From JACDAE01 sp963717195 (GTDB lineage Bacteria; Chloroflexota; Ktedonobacteria; Ktedonobacterales; Ktedonobacteraceae): a stretch of DNA of 64,000 nt. Position numbers and translations under genes: made by a program. The notes below the pieces were generated by a model. The model searched no databases. It was not told the DNA's origin and worked only from the letters and a program-made list of their open reading frames with translations. The stretch is taken from the NCBI GenBank assembly GCA_963717195.1, contig CAVQVR010000012.1:1-64000 (forward strand), written 5' to 3'. Numbering within the stretch: position 1 is the first letter of the stretch; the number at the start of each line of letters is the position of its first letter. This document shows positions 9,161 through 18,363 of this stretch, one piece after another.

Positions 9161-10563
9161 ATGCTACCAACAAAATTTGCAGAGGTACACTTCTTGAATT
9201 CAACATCTTTAGGGACATCCCATCAATCTGTAGTAGCAGCTTTGCAGGCAACCTATGGTATAACACTGCTGCGTGAAGTGCTTGCCGAGAGTACAGGTCA
9301 GGCGGTTATGGAGCTACTACGCATTCTATCCTCTCCCGAGTCTCATGCAGAGGAAGCCGCCGCTGCTTATAGCAATGCCTTCAGAGAACTGGCCAGTGCA
9401 GCAAACGGGGAAGCACTATCAGCTCTTCCCGATGCGTGGCAGGCCTATCTGCTCACACGTCTCATCGATACTGCTACTCTCTGGAGTACTCAGGTTGAGC
9501 GTGTTGGCTCTGCAGGGGTAACGCCTGCTCTACGTGCTCAGGTACAACGTGATTTGCAAGCCCTTCACCTGTTGTTTCAACTCGATGCCCGGACGCTCTG
9601 GCAATTAACAGGTAATATGGTTACGCCAGAATTGCCTGCGTTACGCGATGCCTGGGTGCCCTGGTACGAGCTGGCACCTCTTGATGAAGGTGAGCGCAAT
9701 AGTGCTCGTGATGCCCTGGCTCGTCACGCTACTGAGAGCACTGATTGGAAAACATTGATTGAGCCTTTAGAAGCCTATTGGTCGCGCCATGGCACTGGCC
9801 CTCTTGCACACTATCGTGTGTTGCGCTGGCAGGGCGTCAACGAAGGATTGCAGGGCATTGCCCATCCTGATCCTATCCAGTTAAGCAATCTGATTGGTTA
9901 TGAACGTGAGCAATCTCTCCTGAAATCAAACATTGAACGGTTCCTTACTAATCTTCCTGCTCATGATGTCTTGCTCTATGGAGCGCCGGGTACGGGAAAT
10001 CATCGACGATAAAAGCCCTGGTTAATGCCTATACTGATCGTGGTCTGCGCCTGGTCGAAGTACGCAAAGAATATATTAGCGATCTTCCGCGCATCGTGGC
10101 ACAATTGCGTGGACGCGCACCCCATTTCGTACTTTTCATCGACGACCTCTCGTTTGAAGAGCATGAAACAGAATATAAGGTACTGAAGATGCTCCTTGAA
10201 GGCACAGCCGAAGCACGACCCGCGAATGTGTTGATCAGCGCTACTACCAATCGTATGAACCTTATACGGGAGAACTTTTCTGACCGTGGTAAGCCGACCG
10301 AGGATGTGAACTGGCGTGATACCATGGAGGAGAAACAATCATTGGCTCATCGTTTTGGTATGCGCGTCACATTTAGCACACCTGATCAACAGCGCTATCT
10401 AAAAATCGTTGCAGGATTGGCTCAGCAGCGCGGAATAACGTTGCCAGAAGAACGCCTGGATGAACGTGCGCTACGCTGGGAACGTCAACATACTGGGCGT
10501 TCTGGCCGTATGGCTCGCCAGTTTATTGATGACCTGGAGGCCAAGTTGAAAAATGAAAATTAA
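9161..10563 (+). pseudogene. DUF815-type AAA+ ATPase, frameshifted in Walker A
   Basis: The protein of about 467 residues has an N-terminal helical region of 240 residues and a C-terminal DUF815-like ATPase domain. The P-loop would be GAPGTGKSSTIK at about residue 275, but the A run after GGG has three bases where four are needed. The frame therefore ends at 10012, and the rest (VRKEYISDLPRIVAQLR, FVLFIDDLSFEE Walker B, ISATTNRMN sensor 1) lies in the next frame to 10563. The TTG at 9194 after AGAGG is an alternative start. Family members are cytosolic ATPases of unknown target. A small acidic protein gene follows. Confidence 0.8.
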
Positions 10564-10673
10564 CGGGGCAGTCATGGATATTCTTATCCAATCTGCAACT
10601 TGATGCTTTTTTCTTTCGTATCAAACTTGTGGGAATGGATTGTGTAGAGTTGCGCAGGAGAAGAGAAAAGACG

Positions 10674-10937
10674 ATGAGTACACGCGATTTAGGGAAACAT
10701 ATTGTAGAGCTGCACACCCTGGGAATGCTTGATATCACTGGCGAGGGGGTGCAAGTCACGCTTGCGGCCCATGAAGCACTGGATCTGCTGTACTGGCTGA
10801 ATGAGCACCAGGAGACGTTGCGGGAAGCTGTAAAGAATTCCCCTGCAACTGCCGAAGTACCAGCATGGATGCAAGAAGCAGCCGAGCAGCCTGATGAGTT
10901 AACGGAAGAGCAGGAAATAGCTGTAGATGAGCCCTAG
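10674..10937 (+). CDS. Small acidic hypothetical protein
   Basis: The ATG at 10674 is chosen for the GGAG-AAGAG ribosome site upstream; it gives 87 residues. The protein starts MSTRDLGKHIVELHTLGMLD, contains a helical AAHEALDLLYWLNEHQETLREAV segment and ends in a strongly acidic tail. No known domain is recognised. It follows the DUF815-type ATPase by about 110 bp on the same strand and may be co-expressed. Confidence 0.6.
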   Translation: MSTRDLGKHIVELHTLGMLDITGEGVQVTLAAHEALDLLYWLNEHQETLREAVKNSPATAEVPAWMQEAAEQPDELTEEQEIAVDEP

Positions 10938-11022
10938 CAGGGGCGAGATTGACAAGCCCGTGCGTAGGCGTGATTAGCGTGATTAATCATGCCCATCAAA
11001 GCTCTAAAAACAGGAGAATACT

Positions 11023-11259
11023 ATGAGAACAAAAAATATCGCGACATTCGTACAAAAGAAGCTGGCCCATACATTGCCGAGACAATTACACCGTTCACGC
11101 CCTATCAAGACCCGCACCGATCAAGGGGAATGTTGGCCTCAGTCGGATGGTCGAGGGAAGAAGTCCATGTGGCAGTCCACTGGCTGGCCCGCATCCGGCA
11201 AGAGTATTCCGCACGATGCCCAGAGGTTGTTTTCTCACTTCAGCAATAGAGGACATTGA
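11023..11259 (+). CDS. Small basic hypothetical protein
   Basis: A clear AGGAG lies seven bases before the ATG at 11023, which gives a 78-residue, Arg/Lys/His-rich protein (begins MRTKNIATFVQKKLAHTL) with three tryptophans. Another frame starting at 10989 overlaps but lacks a ribosome site. No family is recognised. It could bind nucleic acid, judged only by charge. Confidence 0.45.
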   Translation: MRTKNIATFVQKKLAHTLPRQLHRSRPIKTRTDQGECWPQSDGRGKKSMWQSTGWPASGKSIPHDAQRLFSHFSNRGH

Positions 11260-11352
11260 TCAGTATTTCATCATGGAGAAGATTTCTCGCTAAGCAGAGA
11301 TATCTTATGTAAAATATAAAAGAGTAGGATGTAGGGAAGAGAAGTCTCTTCA

Positions 11353-11379
11353 GAAACCCTCGTAAGGGAGGGCGTTTCC
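11353..11379. terminator. Hairpin with flanking T-rich run
   Basis: GAAACCCTC, a short loop, then GAGGGCGTTTC forms a stem followed by CTTCTT. It lies between the small basic gene and the convergent BNR-repeat gene, so it may terminate either. Confidence 0.45.
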
Positions 11380-11472
11380 TTCTTAATTTGTATAAAGCGG
11401 AGCATACGTTTTCTAACGGCTCCGCCCATCTTCTTCTGATGCTTTCAGTGCCACTAATTCTTATAGTCTTAT

Positions 11473-13193
11473 TTAGAATGTACGAGACCAGACGCGTCCT
11501 GCTGTGAGCAGGGCGTAGATAGTATTAGCGGCGATTTTCACATCTAATAGCTGATCAAAGGGCAAATTGCTATCGTCTGCTATCCATGTTTCCGCGTTAT
11601 CGGTTGAAGTGTAGAGGTGGTTCGTGGTCTGTACAACGACGGTATGACTATTGGAGGCCACGCGCCGTATGCCTTCTTGCCCATTGCCGACCTGTTTCTG
11701 AGTCCATCTTCTATCAGGCTGTTGCCAGAAGAGCATACCTCCAAGGGAGAAGAGAGCCGGTTCATACCAGGTTGCGACTACAGGCCACGAGGTTACTGCT
11801 TCAATACTGCGTTGCCAGTTTCTTCCTTCATCAAACAAGTGCCAGATACGGACACGAGATTGCCCTGGATCAAAGGTTGCGGCCAGCAATCCGTATGCTG
11901 TAATCTGCAAAGCTACCAGTGGTAGAGTGCCAGGGGGAGTTGCATGTTGTTTCCAGGTGATCCCTCCATCATCTGTATGCAGCAGGTATGTGCCATCCTT
12001 CTTTCCAGCCCAACCTGTCCCATCTTGTCGGAATGTGAGATAGGCAATCTGTCCATGTTCGCCTGCCAGGACCGTCTGCCAGGTCAGGCCCCCATCCGTT
12101 GAGCGAGCCAGTCCTTCCAGGCTAGAGGCGATCAGGATACCTTCTGAGATTTGCTCGATCGTGGAAAGAGGGATGCAGGTGAAGGTAGGGGTGCCCATGC
12201 CTGTTTTTTTCCATAGCGTTGCAGCCCTGCATAGGCTCCTACCAGCAGAGGTTGCCTATCAACGACCAATATGCGGCGTAGATCATGAATGGGTGGATGT
12301 GGGAGTGAGATCCAGGGTAATGCCATCATCTACGCTCACGCTCAGACCATCGGAGTGTCCTGCGTAGAGCGTATTGCCATTCGCGGCAAATGAAAGGACC
12401 GTGCTTTCGTGTACCTGTTGCCAGGTATGTCCACTATCGGTTGAGCGTAAGATGCCATTGCCAAGTGTTCCCCATAGGAGTGTCCCGTCTCCGGTGACGG
12501 AAAAGGCGCTGCCCGCTATATTTGCTGGTACACCTTCAAGCTTATCCCACGTGATTCCTTTATCCGACGAGTAGAGTAATCCTCCACTCTCCAGAGCAGC
12601 CAGTGCGGTTCCATCGGGGAGATAGGTCAGTGCTCCAACCTCGTAGCCAGCACTTCCATGGGTCAGGGACCAGCTTTGTCCACGATCAGGAGAATGATAA
12701 ATACCATTGGTGGTACCCGTCAGGACATTCTCATCCTCTGTCCATGTCAGTGCTGTGACCTCAAAGTTCTCCAGGCCAGTCGTTACTGCATACCAGTTTT
12801 TTCCGACGTCATCGCTGCGTAAAATACCATGTTCTAACGTTGCTGCCAGCAACGTTTTCTGCTGAGCGACGCGTGACGAGACAGCGAAAGCGAGTACAAA
12901 TCCACACCATTTTGTATTTCAGCTTTTCTCCAGTTTACACCTTCATCAGAAGAGTAAGCGATTCCTCCCGTTCCTCCCGCGATGAGCTGGCCTTCAATGG
13001 AGAGCAACGCTGCTACTGAGTTGAGTGGTAGCCCGGAAATACGGGGTTGCCAGTCCGTGTGGATAGGATACCAGGCCACGCCACCGGCGCCACCAGCCCA
13101 TATGCCATTATGTGAGGTGGCAAGGGCAAGAACCGGAGATGGCAACACCACTGGCGGATAATGATACCAGTTTCTATCGCTTGTTGCTTCCAT
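11473..13193 (-). pseudogene. BNR/Ycf48-type beta-propeller protein, frameshifted
   Basis: The ATG at 13193 follows AAGAGAG. The protein would have about 570 residues made of repeated sialidase/BNR-like units: S.D.G..W, such as YSSDEGVNWRK, RSDDVGKNWYA, HSPDRGQSWSL, YSSDKGITWDK, RSTDSGHTWQQ, RSTDGGLTWQT and HTDDGGITWKQ. This pattern builds a seven-bladed-type propeller, as in Ycf48 and VPS10-like proteins. The reading frame breaks near 12850, 12300 and 12190, so three segments must be joined. There is no signal peptide at the start. Function unknown; propellers of this class usually bind proteins. Confidence 0.75.
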
Positions 13194-13644
13194 TTTTTCT
13201 CTCTTAATTTCTATCAAGCCTGGCCGACAGCTAGACTTGCAAATTGAGTTGGTACATTGCAAAGGGCGCATCATGTGTAGGAATGGAGAAGCCTTTCCTT
13301 GTCGGTAGGCTACCTGTATTATACAGGTAATAATCCTGTTTGAATATACTAAACTCTGCCTGCTAAATAATTTGGTGGCCTTCCTGTTGAAACGTACGAA
13401 AGTAGACGTGTAACAGTGTGAAAAAACAAATCGGATAGCAACCGTGGCCGCAACAATCTTTCCAAATGAAAATCGTAAGCGATTACGGACGCAGCGCCTG
13501 AGAGAAAAAACGCGTAGAGAACAGGAAGGTATGGTATAGTTATAATTACATCTTTTAATGCTCTTAGCTTAAGTTTTATTACTGAGCTCATAGACAATCT
13601 TAGATGAAAGAGCCACGTGCATCTTAAAAGGAAAGAGAGGCTGT
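13194..13644. other. Intergenic region between divergent genes
   Basis: This 451-bp stretch separates the BNR-repeat gene (minus) from the YbdK-type gene (plus). An 82-codon minus-strand open frame at 13349-13597 has no ribosome site and no family features, so it is not called. The region should carry both promoters. Confidence 0.5.
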
Positions 13645-14751
13645 ATGCCTGATCGCTTTACGTTAGGAATTGAGCAGGAATTTCAGCTGGTAGATAGCAG
13701 AACCGGAGATCTATGTTCTTGTATTGGTACTCTTCTAACGCAAGGAGAGGCTGTGCTGGGTGAAAAAATGAAGCCGGAGTCGAAGCAGGCAGCCGTGGAA
13801 CTTATTACTGGCATTTGCCCGACAATTGCAGCGGCGCGTCAGGAGATATCGACCTTGAAGGGGCAGCTCAAGCAGATTGTCAAGCAGGAAGGTATAGCTC
13901 TCATCGGGGCAGGCACTCATCCCACTGCTTTCTGGCAAGAGCAGAAGACGACGCCTGGAGAGCACTACCAGAAGTTGGAAGAGGAACTGCAAGATATCGA
14001 GCGGATGCTGGTGATTTATGGATTGCACATTCATGTTGCCGTGGGTAGTAATGAGATTGCGATAGCGATGATAAATCAGTTGCGTACATGGTTGCCGCAT
14101 CTGCTAGCTCTCTCCTCAAATTCGCCTTTCTGGCAGGGTCGCAATACTGGTCTGAAATCCTATCGTACGGCGCTCTGGAAGCCAATTCCTTACAGCGGTG
14201 TTCCTGAAATCATGCCATCGTGGAGCCATTTTGAGCACTACGTTGCTGACCTGATCAGTACTGGCTGTATCGAAAGCGCAAAAGATATTTGTTGGGACAT
14301 TCGGCCACACACACTTTTCAGCACAATCAAGTTCCGCATCTGTGATATGCCAGGAACGGTTCAAGATATCCTTGCCCTGGCGGCGCTTTGTCAGGCGCTT
14401 GTAATGAAGCTAACCTGGCTTTATGAGCGCAATATCCAGTTCTATGTACCTCCTCGTGATTATGTTGAAGTCAATAAATGGGCGGCGATGCGGTATGGGT
14501 TAGATGCAGATGTCGTCGATTTCAGCGATCGGCGACGTATATCGATGCGCGAATCTATTCATTTGCTGCTCGACTTCGTTGCGGACGTCGTGCCAGAACT
14601 GGGGTGTGAGCGTGAGATAGAGTATTTATACAGGCTCCTTGACGATCCAGAAGGTACGGGAGCTGATCGCCAGATTGCGATATATCAACGCACTGGTGAT
14701 ATCAATCAAGTAACCCGTTTCCTGATACGACGCACAATGGGAGACGAATAA
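13645..14751 (+). CDS. ybdK: Carboxylate-amine ligase, YbdK family (GCS2-type glutamate-cysteine ligase-like)
   Basis: This cytosolic, ATP-dependent enzyme joins a carboxylate to an amine; the family has weak gamma-glutamylcysteine synthetase activity. The 368-residue length is normal. Visible family blocks are FTLGIEQEFQLVD at the N-terminus, the GLHIHVAVG motif near residue 127, LLALSSNSPFWQGRNTGLKSYR, and KFRICDMPGTVQD. The ATG at 13645 follows GGAAAGAGAGG. The gene is intact and convergent with the next one, its stop only 11 bp away. Confidence 0.88.
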   Translation: MPDRFTLGIEQEFQLVDSRTGDLCSCIGTLLTQGEAVLGEKMKPESKQAAVELITGICPTIAAARQEISTLKGQLKQIVKQEGIALIGAGTHPTAFWQEQKTTPGEHYQKLEEELQDIERMLVIYGLHIHVAVGSNEIAIAMINQLRTWLPHLLALSSNSPFWQGRNTGLKSYRTALWKPIPYSGVPEIMPSWSHFEHYVADLISTGCIESAKDICWDIRPHTLFSTIKFRICDMPGTVQDILALAALCQALVMKLTWLYERNIQFYVPPRDYVEVNKWAAMRYGLDADVVDFSDRRRISMRESIHLLLDFVADVVPELGCEREIEYLYRLLDDPEGTGADRQIAIYQRTGDINQVTRFLIRRTMGDE

Positions 14752-14762
14752 CGAAACCCTCC

Positions 14763-15758
14763 TCATTTACAAGATGTGGGAGTTATTCCATTATTGCTTG
14801 TTGGCGTAGTTCTGCATGCTCCACTGCAAGGCGTTGGAGTTATCGCGTTATTGCTCGTCTGGGGAGTTCCGCATGCTCCGTTACAAGATGTAGGGGTTGC
14901 TCCATTCTGGCCTGTGGGAGCGGTCGTGCAATTTCCGGTCACAGGGAATTGATCAGGTGCAGGATCAATTGTGATGCTACTGAAAACGGCAGTGACTCCT
15001 GGGGAGGTAGCACTATTGGCGACAAAGAGTGCGATCTGCCCATGGGTATAGTCTTCATCGATAATAGCATTGACAAGATTGCCATTGATGAGCAGGATCA
15101 TGGTTGGCCCTTTCATGATGACAGTCAGTGTATTAGGAGTGCCTGGTGATTTGAGTGAGGTAGTATGCGAGGGAGCAATGATATAGAGCGATTGTGGTGT
15201 GTTGTCGGTATCCAGATATTCTTTACTGATGGCATAGGTATTATTCCCAAAAATATCGATACGATAATCGTGGTCAAGGTTACTGTCTCCACGCAGGTAA
15301 AGGCCCACACTATCGTTATTGTCGCCTTGCTTGAGCGTAAGTGTTGTAGTCAAGATAAAATCACCAAATTTATGGTTTGTTGGCAAGCTTTCGATCATCG
15401 GACTACGGTTGGTATCTGTCAGTATCAATCCATTGTCTGAAAGTGAACGTGTATAGCCTGCAATATTATTTAGATACCAACCCTGACTGTTATTACTAAA
15501 ATCGTCTGCGAAGAAAGGGGTTGGGGTCGGCGTAATTCCTTCTTCTGTTGCTGTGCTGATGGGCGTTGGCGTGCTGGTAGCCGTTGCATGTGTACCGTGT
15601 GATGTCGATGTCGTTCTGCTACTTTGCTGCAAACTCTTCTGGCTTGGAGTGTTATGTAAAATCAGTAACAGGGTGCTACTACCAATGATCAGTAGCGAGC
15701 AAACAATTCCTATGAGGAGTCGTCTGTGTGTATGAAGGCGTTTTATATCATAAATCAT
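14763..15758 (-). CDS. Membrane-anchored extracellular protein with lectin-like domain and Cys-rich repeat tail
   Basis: Start at 15758 is preferred because AAGGAGAA lies upstream. Order of parts: a short basic head, one transmembrane helix (LLIGIVCSLLIIGSSTLLLIL), a Thr/Pro-rich linker (TSTPTPISTATEE.ITPTPTP), then a domain of about 165 residues starting FFADDFSNNSQGWYL, which resembles concanavalin-like family-16/DUF1080 folds. The tail has about three 19-residue repeats with a core like ITPTPCSGAC.TTPTSNN, encoded by a 57-bp tandem DNA repeat at 14770-14930. An outside role in binding glycans or wall polymers is inferred. No catalytic residues were recognised. Confidence 0.7.
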   Translation of the reverse strand: MIYDIKRLHTHRRLLIGIVCSLLIIGSSTLLLILHNTPSQKSLQQSSRTTSTSHGTHATATSTPTPISTATEEGITPTPTPFFADDFSNNSQGWYLNNIAGYTRSLSDNGLILTDTNRSPMIESLPTNHKFGDFILTTTLTLKQGDNNDSVGLYLRGDSNLDHDYRIDIFGNNTYAISKEYLDTDNTPQSLYIIAPSHTTSLKSPGTPNTLTVIMKGPTMILLINGNLVNAIIDEDYTHGQIALFVANSATSPGVTAVFSSITIDPAPDQFPVTGNCTTAPTGQNGATPTSCNGACGTPQTSNNAITPTPCSGACRTTPTSNNGITPTSCK

Positions 15759-15954
15759 AAAAAAAAGAGTTCTCCTTATCAAATACACTCTCTATGACAA
15801 ATCTGTACAACGTTGGTTACTCTTTGGCAAAAATGTATGAAGAGGGCGGATTTTAATGGTTGTTTAAGCTGAATCAGAGATACTATGTTTGCTTGCCCAC
15901 AGAGGTGGGAGCAAGCTGTTTGTGTAGTGTGTTTTGCCGATAGGAAAAGTTTAA
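15759..15954. other. Divergent promoter region with hairpin
   Basis: Between the two divergent genes a stem GCTTGC-CCAC/GTGG-GAGCAAGC lies at 15891-15916. It may be an operator or a leader hairpin of the plus-strand gene. Nothing else is evident. Confidence 0.4.
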
Positions 15955-16402
15955 ATGACTATTAAGACTATTGCTCATTTGCATCTTTTGCTCAATCACA
16001 TACCCATAATAGGATCGATTTTCGTTACTGTCCTATTTATTGTGGCTTTACTTTACCGAAATGTCTTTTTGCAAAAGGTCTCACTCTGGTTCCTGGTGGG
16101 TATTGCTTTGTTTACAGCGGCAACCTATGCAACGGGTGGCGATACGGCGCTGGCAGTACAGGGTCTTCCCGGCGTTTCAGAAGCGATGATTCTTAACCAT
16201 GAAACTCTTCGCAAAGTTTGGCCTGGCGGCGATGTTTGTGACGGGCGTCATTGCCCTTGGTGGTGCACTGTTCTATAGCCGTAAACCTGCGATTTCCCGT
16301 TCCTTTTTGACAATTATCCTGATTGTCTTATTGATCAATAGCGGCTTATTTGCTTACATTGGTTTTCTGGGAGGTCAGATTCTGCATGTGGAGATTCGGT
16401 AG
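15955..16402 (+). pseudogene. Four-helix integral membrane protein, frameshifted
   Basis: The first frame gives two helices (HIPIIGSIFVTVLFIVALLY and VSLWFLVGIALFTAATYATGG). One extra base near 16211 then shifts the frame, and the rest (KFGLAAMFVTGVIALGGALF and a fourth helix FLTIILIVLLINSGLFAYIGFLGG) follows to 16402. The combined protein of about 148 residues has four membrane spans with conserved-looking histidines (HLHLLLNH). It resembles DUF2231-like membrane proteins, but this is tentative. Its last 21 bases and stop are tandemly duplicated just downstream. Confidence 0.65.
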
Positions 16403-16437
16403 TTCTCCTTCTGCATGTGGAGATTCGGTAGTTCTCC
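16382..16437. repeat. 29-bp tandem duplication over a stop codon
   Basis: The unit CTGCATGTGGAGATTCGGTA followed by GTTCTCCTT occurs twice in direct succession with a 29-bp period. The first copy encodes the C-terminus and TAG of the preceding membrane protein; the second lies outside it and touches the end of the convergent TetR gene. Confidence 0.85.
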
Positions 16438-16439
16438 AG

Positions 16440-17087
16440 CTATCCCGCTGCTTCTGAAGCATTGAATCCGTTATGTGCTGATTCCTCTAATGCGTGCGCT
16501 GGTTCCGATTTGGATAAAAGTCCCTCGGTGATCATCTGGCTGTAAATATCGATCACCTGTTGTACCGTGAGACGTCCAGTTGGTCGGAACCAGGTAGCTA
16601 CCTCGGTGCACATAGCGATGATAGCATATGAGCTTACTTTCACATCACTCCGACGAAACGTGCCGTGCTCCATTCCGTCTCGCAGCAAATCCTGTAGGAG
16701 CGTTTCATATTTTTTACGCAGGGAGATGATGTAGGATCGGTTTTCGCCTTCAAGGGCGCGGATCTCTGTATCGATGATAAAGAATTCGTCTTTATAGCTT
16801 GTGTGCAGGCGAATATGGCTGGCGATGGCGGAGTACAGGCGCTGCAATGGATCATCATGTGTTTGTAAGATCTGTTCCATTGAACTCACCAGGCGTTGCA
16901 TGTGTGTCTCCATGATCTCTACGAGCAACGACTGTTTGTTGGGATAATGGTGATAGATGCTTGCCGCCTGGATGCCAGTGATGCGGGCAATATCGCGTAA
17001 TGGGGCAGCATGGTACCCATACTCAGCGAATAGTTGTACGGCGGCGGCGAGAATGTTCTCACGCATAGGACGCCCTTCGAGGCGCAT
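16440..17087 (-). CDS. TetR/AcrR-family transcriptional regulator
   Basis: The ATG at 17087 follows ACGAGGA; a TTG 24 bases upstream is less likely. The 215-residue protein has an N-terminal helix-turn-helix (MRENILAAAVQLFAEYGYHAAPLRDIA then GIQAASIYHHYPNKQSLL), standard for TetR, and an all-helical ligand-binding domain. The C-terminal pattern (PLQRLYSAI..HIRLH, EVATWFRP.GRL) resembles regulators of acyl-CoA or lipid catabolism, but the ligand is not known. No catabolic genes lie next to it. A hairpin at 17273-17312 upstream could be its operator. Confidence 0.85.
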   Translation of the reverse strand: MRLEGRPMRENILAAAVQLFAEYGYHAAPLRDIARITGIQAASIYHHYPNKQSLLVEIMETHMQRLVSSMEQILQTHDDPLQRLYSAIASHIRLHTSYKDEFFIIDTEIRALEGENRSYIISLRKKYETLLQDLLRDGMEHGTFRRSDVKVSSYAIIAMCTEVATWFRPTGRLTVQQVIDIYSQMITEGLLSKSEPAHALEESAHNGFNASEAAG

Positions 17088-17111
17088 GCTATGGTCCTCG
17101 TTTCTTTTCAA

Positions 17112-17491
17112 GATAGGTGTATTGTAGCAGAAAAAAGTGGCTGCATCAAAAGGAGTACTATTGATAAGCTCGTCAGAACGTCATGAGTAACCGTTTTTTG
17201 CTAGCTGGGTAAGAATAGGGAGTGTGACTTCACTACTCGTTCTGAACGGCCATTCAGACATGTGGTGGAAAGAATGAAGTGGATACCTTGACGCAGAGGT
17301 GTCCACTTCATTTGTGCTCGACAAAAGAGAGAAACTGGCACTATGGACTCCTAATATTTAGTTAAGAAATCGTAACCAGAAGAACACATCCTTCATCAGA
17401 ACACCACTCATTTTCCATATAAAATATACCGCGATGACCTATGCTAATACATAGAGAACGATATGCCATATAAATATAAGGAAATAAAAAA
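17112..17491. other. Divergent intergenic region with 16-bp inverted repeat
   Basis: An inverted repeat AATGAAGTGGATACCT (17273-17288) / AGGTGTCCACTTCATT (17297-17312) lies between the TetR gene and the secreted WxL-like gene. It has the size of a regulator-binding site or leader hairpin. A second small dyad, TCTGAACGGCCATTCAGA, sits at 17241-17258. Confidence 0.45.
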
Positions 17492-18049
17492 ATGAAAATA
17501 GTAATAAAGCTTCAAATTTTGCTTGTATGTGTTGCTTCTGCCCTACTAGTTCTGCTTATAGGAATGTCTACACCTGCTCTGGCAGCTCAGCTCCCTTCAT
17601 CAGGTCCTGTGAATATGATAGTCAAAGGGGGAGAATTAGCGTTCTCAGTTGGAACGCCCTCGTCACCAGTTTCAACTCCTGTAGGCAATTCAATGCAAGA
17701 AGTAAGTTATACAATCCCTGTTACGGTCGTTGACGCGACTGGCCTGGGAAATGGATGGTCTGTACGACTGGCAACGAACAGCGAGGTTTTTTCTCAAGCT
17801 GCTAGTTCCTCGTTCGTTACAAGTATCGCCGCCAGTTCTACCGGTTCACTTCCTATCAATACGGTTTCGTATAACGGTCCCATTGCCTTAGGGACTGATA
17901 CTACACCAATATTCACTGCTACTCACGATACTGGTATGGGTATAGTAACGCTGAATGTGAACGTTTCAGTAATTCTTCCTGCCAACCTTTCCATAAACAA
18001 CTATAGTGGAAACCTCGCATTTGCTCTTTCAAGCGGCCAGGCATGGTAG
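17492..18049 (+). CDS. Secreted WxL-domain-like protein
   Basis: A ribosome site AAGGAAAT precedes the ATG at 17492. Residues 1-32 form a signal peptide ending ALA-AQ. The remaining 150 residues are Ser/Thr-rich beta structure with VVDATGLGNGWSV, the first W-x-L-type motif of WxL cell-surface domains, and no membrane anchor. By analogy it would bind peptidoglycan or surface polymers non-covalently. Only the one motif was recognised, so the assignment is moderate. Confidence 0.6.
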   Translation: MKIVIKLQILLVCVASALLVLLIGMSTPALAAQLPSSGPVNMIVKGGELAFSVGTPSSPVSTPVGNSMQEVSYTIPVTVVDATGLGNGWSVRLATNSEVFSQAASSSFVTSIAASSTGSLPINTVSYNGPIALGTDTTPIFTATHDTGMGIVTLNVNVSVILPANLSINNYSGNLAFALSSGQAW

Positions 18050-18363
18050 TAGAGCTCTGCTTTAGATAGTAGGAGCATCATTCAAGATATCTTTAAAAGG
18101 CAAAGGCAAAACTGCAGCCCGCAAAGTAAGGTCCTCCAGAAAGCGTTACAAAGATCCAGGTCAGCTTCCGAAATTTGTTTCTCCCCTCCCGCTCTGACCT
18201 GCGGGAAAGTGCCAACCACAGAGCAAATGCACTATTTCATCTGGCCTTTTGAGCTATGTACTTTGCATGGTACAATGGTGGACAGTAGCAACGAGAACCT
18301 TGCTTTTTTAGCAGAGTAGAGAACGGTTGAAGTTCTGTACTGTGTTACCATGGAGAGGACTGG
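18050..18363. other. Intergenic region upstream of the Clp ATPase gene
   Basis: No gene is seen. A dyad CAGGTCAG...CTGACCTG with a long loop lies at about 18158-18201. Neither a CIRCE element nor a clear CtsR box was recognised. Confidence 0.4.

Noticed and set aside
13349..13597. 82-codon minus-strand frame before the YbdK-type gene
   Set aside because: No ribosome site and no recognisable features; treated as intergenic.
18050..18363. CIRCE or CtsR control element before the Clp gene
   Set aside because: Neither consensus could be found; only a weak long-loop dyad is present.
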